This document shows, one piece after another, positions 58,834 to 64,000 of a stretch of 64,000 bases of DNA (within the stretch, counting starts at the first letter, position 1; each line of letters begins with the position of its first letter). The stretch covers positions 7,156,571-7,220,570 of the forward strand of contig CAIIXF020000011.1 of NCBI GenBank assembly GCA_903813345.2. Reading direction: 5' to 3'. The notes under the pieces are model-generated. The model was given only the letters and a program-made list of their open reading frames with translations. It made no database searches and was not told the DNA's origin. The translations under genes were made by a program, and so were the position numbers. The stretch is from Owenia fusiformis (lineage: Eukaryota; Annelida; Polychaeta; Sabellida; Oweniidae).

Positions 58834-60980
58834 ATGTTTCTGTTTCCTATGACAGCAAGCTATCAGAATCATATAACAAGATGAACTTTGTAAAACAAGA
58901 AAAGCACGGTATAAAAACTGAATGTCTTGGAGAACATTATGGTGCCAATATGACAACTGTACAAACAGTCAAGCAAGAACCAGTTGAAATAACAATAGAA
59001 GAAACACAAAAACATGCATCCCATGATCAACCAAGAGCTGGACATTTTGGGGCCAGCATGTCAACTCTAGATGTACAAATGGTCAACCAGGAGCCTATTG
59101 AAATAAAAGTAGAATCAACTCAAGAACATCCTTGCCATGATCAACAAGGGTGTGGTGATCTTAACCTGGACCATGACCACATTTCTTCACAAAGTGCCAC
59201 AAGTAACTTTGAGTGCAGCACCACTAAAGGAACCATAGATGATATGAATTTGGTCAATCACTCAAATGTCAAAGAAGAAACTTTGGGTGAAGTTGATCAA
59301 TTCAGAGATTCTGTATTTGCCATCAAGTCTGAACAATTAACTATAGAAATTGACAATGATATGACAGCTCCAAAGTCATTTCTTAAACAAGAAGATTTGG
59401 AACATTCTAACAATGAATTAGGAAATTCAAATTCCTTCAAGTGTCTACATTGTGATAAGTGCTTTAAGTGTTTAAGTCATCTAAAAGCACACATGATAAT
59501 TCACACAGGAGAGGAACCTTTTAAATGTGAACATTGTGAAAAATGTTTTGGCGAGTCTAGTACTTTACAGAAACACATCAGAACCCACACAGGTGAAAGA
59601 AGTTTAAAATGTGAATATTGTGAAAAGAGTTTTAGTCAATCTAGTAATTTAAGGATACACATGAGAATTCATACAGGTGAAAGACCTTTTAAATGTGAAC
59701 ATTGTGAAAAATGTTATAGTTCATCTGGTACTTTAAAGAAACACATCAGAACCCACACAGGGGAAAGAAGTTTTAAATGTGAATATTGTGAAAAGAGTTT
59801 TTGTCAATCTAGTAATTTAAGGATACACATGAGAATTCATACAGGTGAAAGACCTTTTCAATGTGAACATTGTGAAAAATGTTTTGGTGCATCTAGTAAT
59901 TTCAAGAAACACATGAGAACTCACACTGGAGAAAGACCTTATAAATGTGAACATTGTGAAAAATGTTATGGTTCATCTAGTAATTTAAAGATACATATGG
60001 CAACCCACACAGGGGAAAGATTGTTTAAATGTGAATATTGTGAAAAGAGTTTTGTTCAATCAAGTACTTTACGAATACACATGGGAATCCATACAGGTGA
60101 AAAACCTTTTAAATGTGAATATTGTGAAAAATGTTTCTTTCAGTTTGGTAATTTAAAGAGACACATGAGAATTCACACAGAAGACAGACCTCATAAATAT
60201 GAACACACTGGAGAAAGACCTTTTAAGTGTGAGCATTGTGATAAATATTTCAGTGCATCCAGTAGTTTAAAGAAACACATGCGAACTCACACTGGAGAAA
60301 AACCTTATAAATGTGAACACTGTGAAAAATGTTTTGGTGAATCTAGTGGTTTGACAAAACATAAGAGAATTCATTCTGGGGAAAGGCCTTTTAAATGTGA
60401 ACACTGTGAGAAATGTTTTGGTGAGATTAGTTATTTAAAGAATCACACCTTGAGAACTCACACTGGAGAAAGACCGTTTAAATGTTTTCATTGTGAAAAA
60501 TGTTTTAGTACATCTAATAGTTTAAAGAGACACATAATAACTCACACAGGAGAAGAATCTGTTAAATGTGATCATTGTGAAAAATGTTTTAGTACATCTA
60601 GCAGTTTAAAGATACACATGAAAATTCACTCGGGAGAAAGACCTTTTAATTGTGAACATTGTGAAAAATCTTTTAGCGAAAATTGTTATTTAAAGAGACA
60701 CATGAGAACTCACACTGGAGAAAAACCCTTTAAATGTGAACATTGTGAAAAATGTTTTAGTACATCTAGTAGTTTAAAGAGACACATGATAACTCACACT
60801 GGAGAAGGGCCTTATAAATGTGAACATTGCGGAAAATGCTGTGGTGAATCTAGTCATTTAAAAGCACACATGAGAATTCACAGCGGAGAAAGACCCTTTA
60901 AGTGTGAACATTGTGAAAAATGTTTTGGTGAATTTTTTAGTTTAAAGAGACACATACATACTCATACGAAGAACTCATAA
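58834..60980 (+). CDS. C2H2 zinc-finger protein, 18 fingers (ATG at 58881)
   Basis: The frame is open from the acceptor at 58833 (VSVSYDSKLSESYNK before the ATG), so an upstream coding exon could extend it; from ATG 58881 it is 699 residues. Residues 1-185 are acidic and hold seven V/I/L-K-x-E motifs (VKQE, IKTE, VKQE, IKVE, VKEE, IKSE, LKQE). Residues about 190-697 are 18 C2H2 fingers with TGERPFK linkers; finger 12 has H-x4-H, and a finger is lost between 9 and 10 (HTEDRPHKYEHTGERPF). Presumably nuclear and DNA-binding. Related to the 44-kb gene and the pseudogene; finger helices differ, so specificities should differ. Confidence 0.92.
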
Positions 60981-61400
60981 AAACTCTACAGCAGAATGAC
61001 CTTTTATGTGAACATTAGGCAATGAAAAATGTTTTAGTACATCTGGTACTTTGAAGATACATGTGAGAACTCATACAAGTGAAAACACTTTCAAATTCAA
61101 ATGTGAATATTGTTAAGAATGTTTTGGTGCATCTAGTAATTTCAAAATCACATAATACTTTTAAATGTGAACATTGTTTTGGCAATTCCAGTTGGAAGTG
61201 TTCTATTTTAATTTACATACATAGTAGCCTAATTTTAAGATACACTGTCAAATGGAAGTTCACACTGGCTAAAAACCTTTGGATGTGAATATTGAGAATA
61301 CTTAATGTTTTCGACCAATAGGCCTAGTAATGTAAAGATGCACATGAGAACTCAGACTGGAGAAAGACTTTTCAAGTGTTGTTAATGTGAAAAATATGTC
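60981..61400 (+). pseudogene. Decayed zinc fingers after the ZNF stop codon
   Basis: Finger remnants continue past the stop: AAATGTTTTAGTACATCTGG (61027-61046), GAATATTGTTAAGAATG (61103) and GAGAACTCAGACTGGAGAAA (61347), with stops and frameshifts. The gene once had, or the duplication brought, at least three to five more fingers. Confidence 0.8.
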
Positions 61401-61682
61401 TACTGTTCTTGAATAGTGTTTCTAGTTTAGTGTTGTTTATACATTTACATATATTACCTCATTTATACGAGTGGACTGGATAGATCATCGTTTTAGATTA
61501 AAAATAAATGTTGAATAAATCATATGTATAATATAGGTAAAAGTATATGATTATATTATGTTCAGCTGCCATGTGCATTGTTTATTGTAATATAAATCTG
61601 TGAGATAAAGTCGTCATTATGACGGCGTGATCGCTATCGTGATCGTGATTGATACATGTGTGCTAAATTATAAAACTCTTTT

Positions 61683-62100
61683 TTGTCATCGCCATTTCAA
61701 GAAAACCGCTCATCAGATTTTCTCCAAATTCGAAGACATGATAGAGGATATCAAGTTCAAGAGCTGGTTGACTTTTTGACTGCCATCTTGTTTTCTGGCG
61801 GTCATTTTGAAGGTTTTTCGACATATCTTGTCATCGCCATTTTAGGATAACCGCTCATCAGATTTTCTCAAAAATTCGCACACATGATAGAGGATATCAA
61901 GTTCTAGAGCTGATTGACTTTTTGGCTGCCATCTTGTTTTCTGGCGGCCATTTTGAAGGTTTTTCGATTATCTTGTCATCGCCATTTTAGGAAAACCGCA
62001 CATCGGATTTTCTCCAAATTCGCACACATGATAGAGGATATCAACTTTTGGTTTGCCATATTGTTTCCTGCCGACCATTTTGAAGGTTTTTCGATGATGT
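61683..62100. repeat. 145-bp tandem repeat, three copies
   Basis: Units start at about 61683, 61828 and 61973 (TTGTCATCGCCATTT...GGTTTTTCGA), the third slightly shorter. A fourth, separated copy is at about 63787-63915, beyond the element at 62494-63750. Open frames in it are repeat artefacts. Confidence 0.85.
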
Positions 62101-62493
62101 GATCTCGTTCACGTTATGTGCCTTGTTTATCAGATTGAAATAGCTCTACAAGGAGACAACTGATTGACTGAGAAATCAAACAAATACAATTTGTCAGAAT
62201 TGGAAAGACAACTTAATATGTGTCACATGGTTTTTAGCTCTCGAGTGCATTTTTCTCTGAATCTGCTGTTTGGTTTTCATACCTCGTTGTACCTTGGAAA
62301 TCCAAGATCTTTCCTGTATGGATGAGTAATTTCTTGCTTAATTATTAACCAAGCGCTGAAACACATGAGGATGAATATGCTATGCATTGGTGTGAATTAT
62401 CGCTTATTAATAAGTTACGTGATACCAAAATTTAGTTTCAAATAAATTCACGATTTTCTAAGAAACAACGCCTTTAAAAAAGATCACTTTCTT

Positions 62494-63750
62494 CACGGTG
62501 TCCAACCCAAATGCTTTTACATGCACGACGGAGCGTTTCATTTACGCGGAAACGCTGCGGAGCAGAATAAAATGGCGGCTATTTCACTCGTTTCTCTTAC
62601 ATATTATACGTTATGATGACATATTATGTATCATTCGATGAACAATACCGTGAGCAAACATCTTATTTATTCAACTTCTGGCGGTAAACTGGTATTTGCT
62701 TGATCAAAGCTCCGTAGTGTAGATCGAACGAACCTGAAGATGACGAATTGACCACAAATTACGAATTAAACTAGTATTTATATGAAAACGTCAGTCTCTC
62801 TATCAAAGTTGTAGATCACAAACTCGTATCTTCTAATTTCCCAAAATCCCAGTCCAAATCCATTACTTGTTCTCGAGAAATCGCTTGTTTTCTTCGAAAC
62901 GCTCCCTCGATTTAGGACACAATTTTAGAAATGCTCTTACCATTTTGTTTTGATATCATTTTCAGATTATTAGAGTAGAAGAGTTCGGAATCGAATCTAT
63001 CTCTCAAAAACGTGTTGTACTTTTTAGGCAAATTGAAACGTCCAAACCTGGTGGTGCAAAACGTGCAACTAGCTGACTTTAGCCTACATTAGATGATGTC
63101 ATGCCTACATGTGTGCTAAATCATAAAACTATTGAAAAAACGAAAAGCTTATATGTGAATTAATATTTCTTCTTTTGATGCCAAGGGGTATAATAGATCT
63201 TTTCTTTCTCTTCCTGTAAAGGAAAGGCAAGCTATATATTTCCTAAACAGATCTGGACTACCGGAGCGTTTCCAGTTCACTGTGTTAACCAGATCGGAGC
63301 GTTTCTTGAATATATCATTTTTAAGACTGGATTTTCGGTCATCAAATCACTATTACGATAATGTATTGTGCGTTGAAACGTTGGAATTTGACCAAAATAT
63401 ACGTTGGTGCTCTAATCTTGGCTCAACTAATCACATGTCTCGACAAAAGGGGTTTTGACCGGTAGAATGACAAATACGTTTTTGAATTTTGATAACTATA
63501 CTGCTTCGTACAGCTCTTCCTAATTGCTTCAAACATCAACAGCCAGCATGTACAACATGAATATCATCCCATCGAATGGTATACTCGAAAAATGTAACTC
63601 ATAGGCCTACCTCTTATTATTATTGGGGAAATCGTCAGACGGCTCATCATTCCCGCCCGCCAGTTGTCCTACTCCGGAGCATTTCTTTGTTTAGTTTCAG
63701 TAATGAAACGCTCCGTCGTGCATGTACGAGCGTTTGGGTTGGACACCGTG
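62494..63750. mobile_element. 1257-bp element with ~50-bp inverted repeats and TTCTT duplication
   Basis: Left end CACGGTGTCCAACCCAAA, followed by ACATGCACGACGGAGCGTTT; right end is the inverse complement with a few changes. TTCTT lies directly outside both ends (62489-62493, 63751-63755). GGAGCGTTTC recurs inside (62530, 63260, 63290). Noncoding; superfamily not assigned. Confidence 0.75.
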
Positions 63751-63915
63751 TTCTTGTCATCACGATTCCAGGTCATTTTGGAAGTTCTTAGATTAATCTT
63801 GTCATCGCGATTTTAGGAAAACCACTTTACGGATTTACTTTTTACACATGTTCCATTTTAAGAAGTTCAAGAACTGATTAATTGTTTTTTCAGCCATCTT
63901 GCTTTCATGGTCATT

Positions 63916-64000
63916 AACCCCATACTGCTATGTTTTAGGGGGTCCGCGCATTATTCCGAAACCCATTATACCGACGCGCACCGAAAGGCGTAATACGAAT
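63916..64000. other. Window end, CpG-richer repeat fragment
   Basis: Contains ATTATTCCGAAACCCATTAT and CGACGCGCACCGAAAGGCG, probably the edge of another repeat that continues outside. No gene seen. Confidence 0.35.

Overview
This window is nuclear DNA of an animal, most likely a marine invertebrate. It is AT-rich, has spliced genes with GT-AG introns, C2H2 zinc-finger (ZNF) genes and a MYND-finger gene, and is saturated with metazoan transposons: Tx1/L1-like LINEs, Ty3/gypsy, CACTA, mariner, hAT-like, pogo-like and TTAA-flanked foldback elements. The species cannot be assigned from sequence alone.

1-5.3 kb holds repeats only: a TTAA-flanked foldback inside an older repeat, a hAT-type MITE with an 8-bp target duplication, a second foldback, a tRNA-like sequence and a nested mariner-type MITE. 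5.3-29.8 kb is one plus-strand gene of seven coding exons (5350-29795, 607 codons plus stop) ending in a textbook MYND zinc finger. Two of its introns are heavily invaded. Intron 4 carries a 5'-truncated LINE and a tandem array of a ~140-bp unit that repeats the 3' splice site plus the first part of exon 5 eight times. Intron 6 (18.4 kb) is a four-level nest: a LINE is split by a CACTA-type DNA element, which in turn holds a MITE and a complete minus-strand Ty3/gypsy retrotransposon whose two 1732-bp LTRs look identical.

29.8-44 kb is intergenic and made almost wholly of small non-autonomous elements and hairpins: pogo-like, two hAT-like MITE families with 5-bp duplications, a large element with ~60-bp terminal inverted repeats, palindromes, and a TTAA element with ~190-bp terminal repeats.

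44-61.4 kb is a local C2H2 ZNF cluster: an 11-finger gene (44196-45965), a frame-shifted, internally duplicated pseudogene array (47.2-54.2 kb) broken up by other elements, and an 18-finger gene (58881-60980). The paralogues share an acidic N-terminus rich in V/I/L-K-x-E (SUMO-acceptor-like) motifs, and a homologous candidate 5' exon lies about 4 kb upstream of each intact ORF. Between the pseudogene and the second gene sits an apparently intact mariner (56410-58354) with 189-bp terminal repeats and a transposase interrupted by a 171-bp intron. 61.4-64 kb holds a 145-bp tandem repeat and another terminal-inverted-repeat element.

The host genes do not form a visible pathway. The main story is recent, layered transposition in and around one conserved-looking gene and a fast-evolving zinc-finger cluster.
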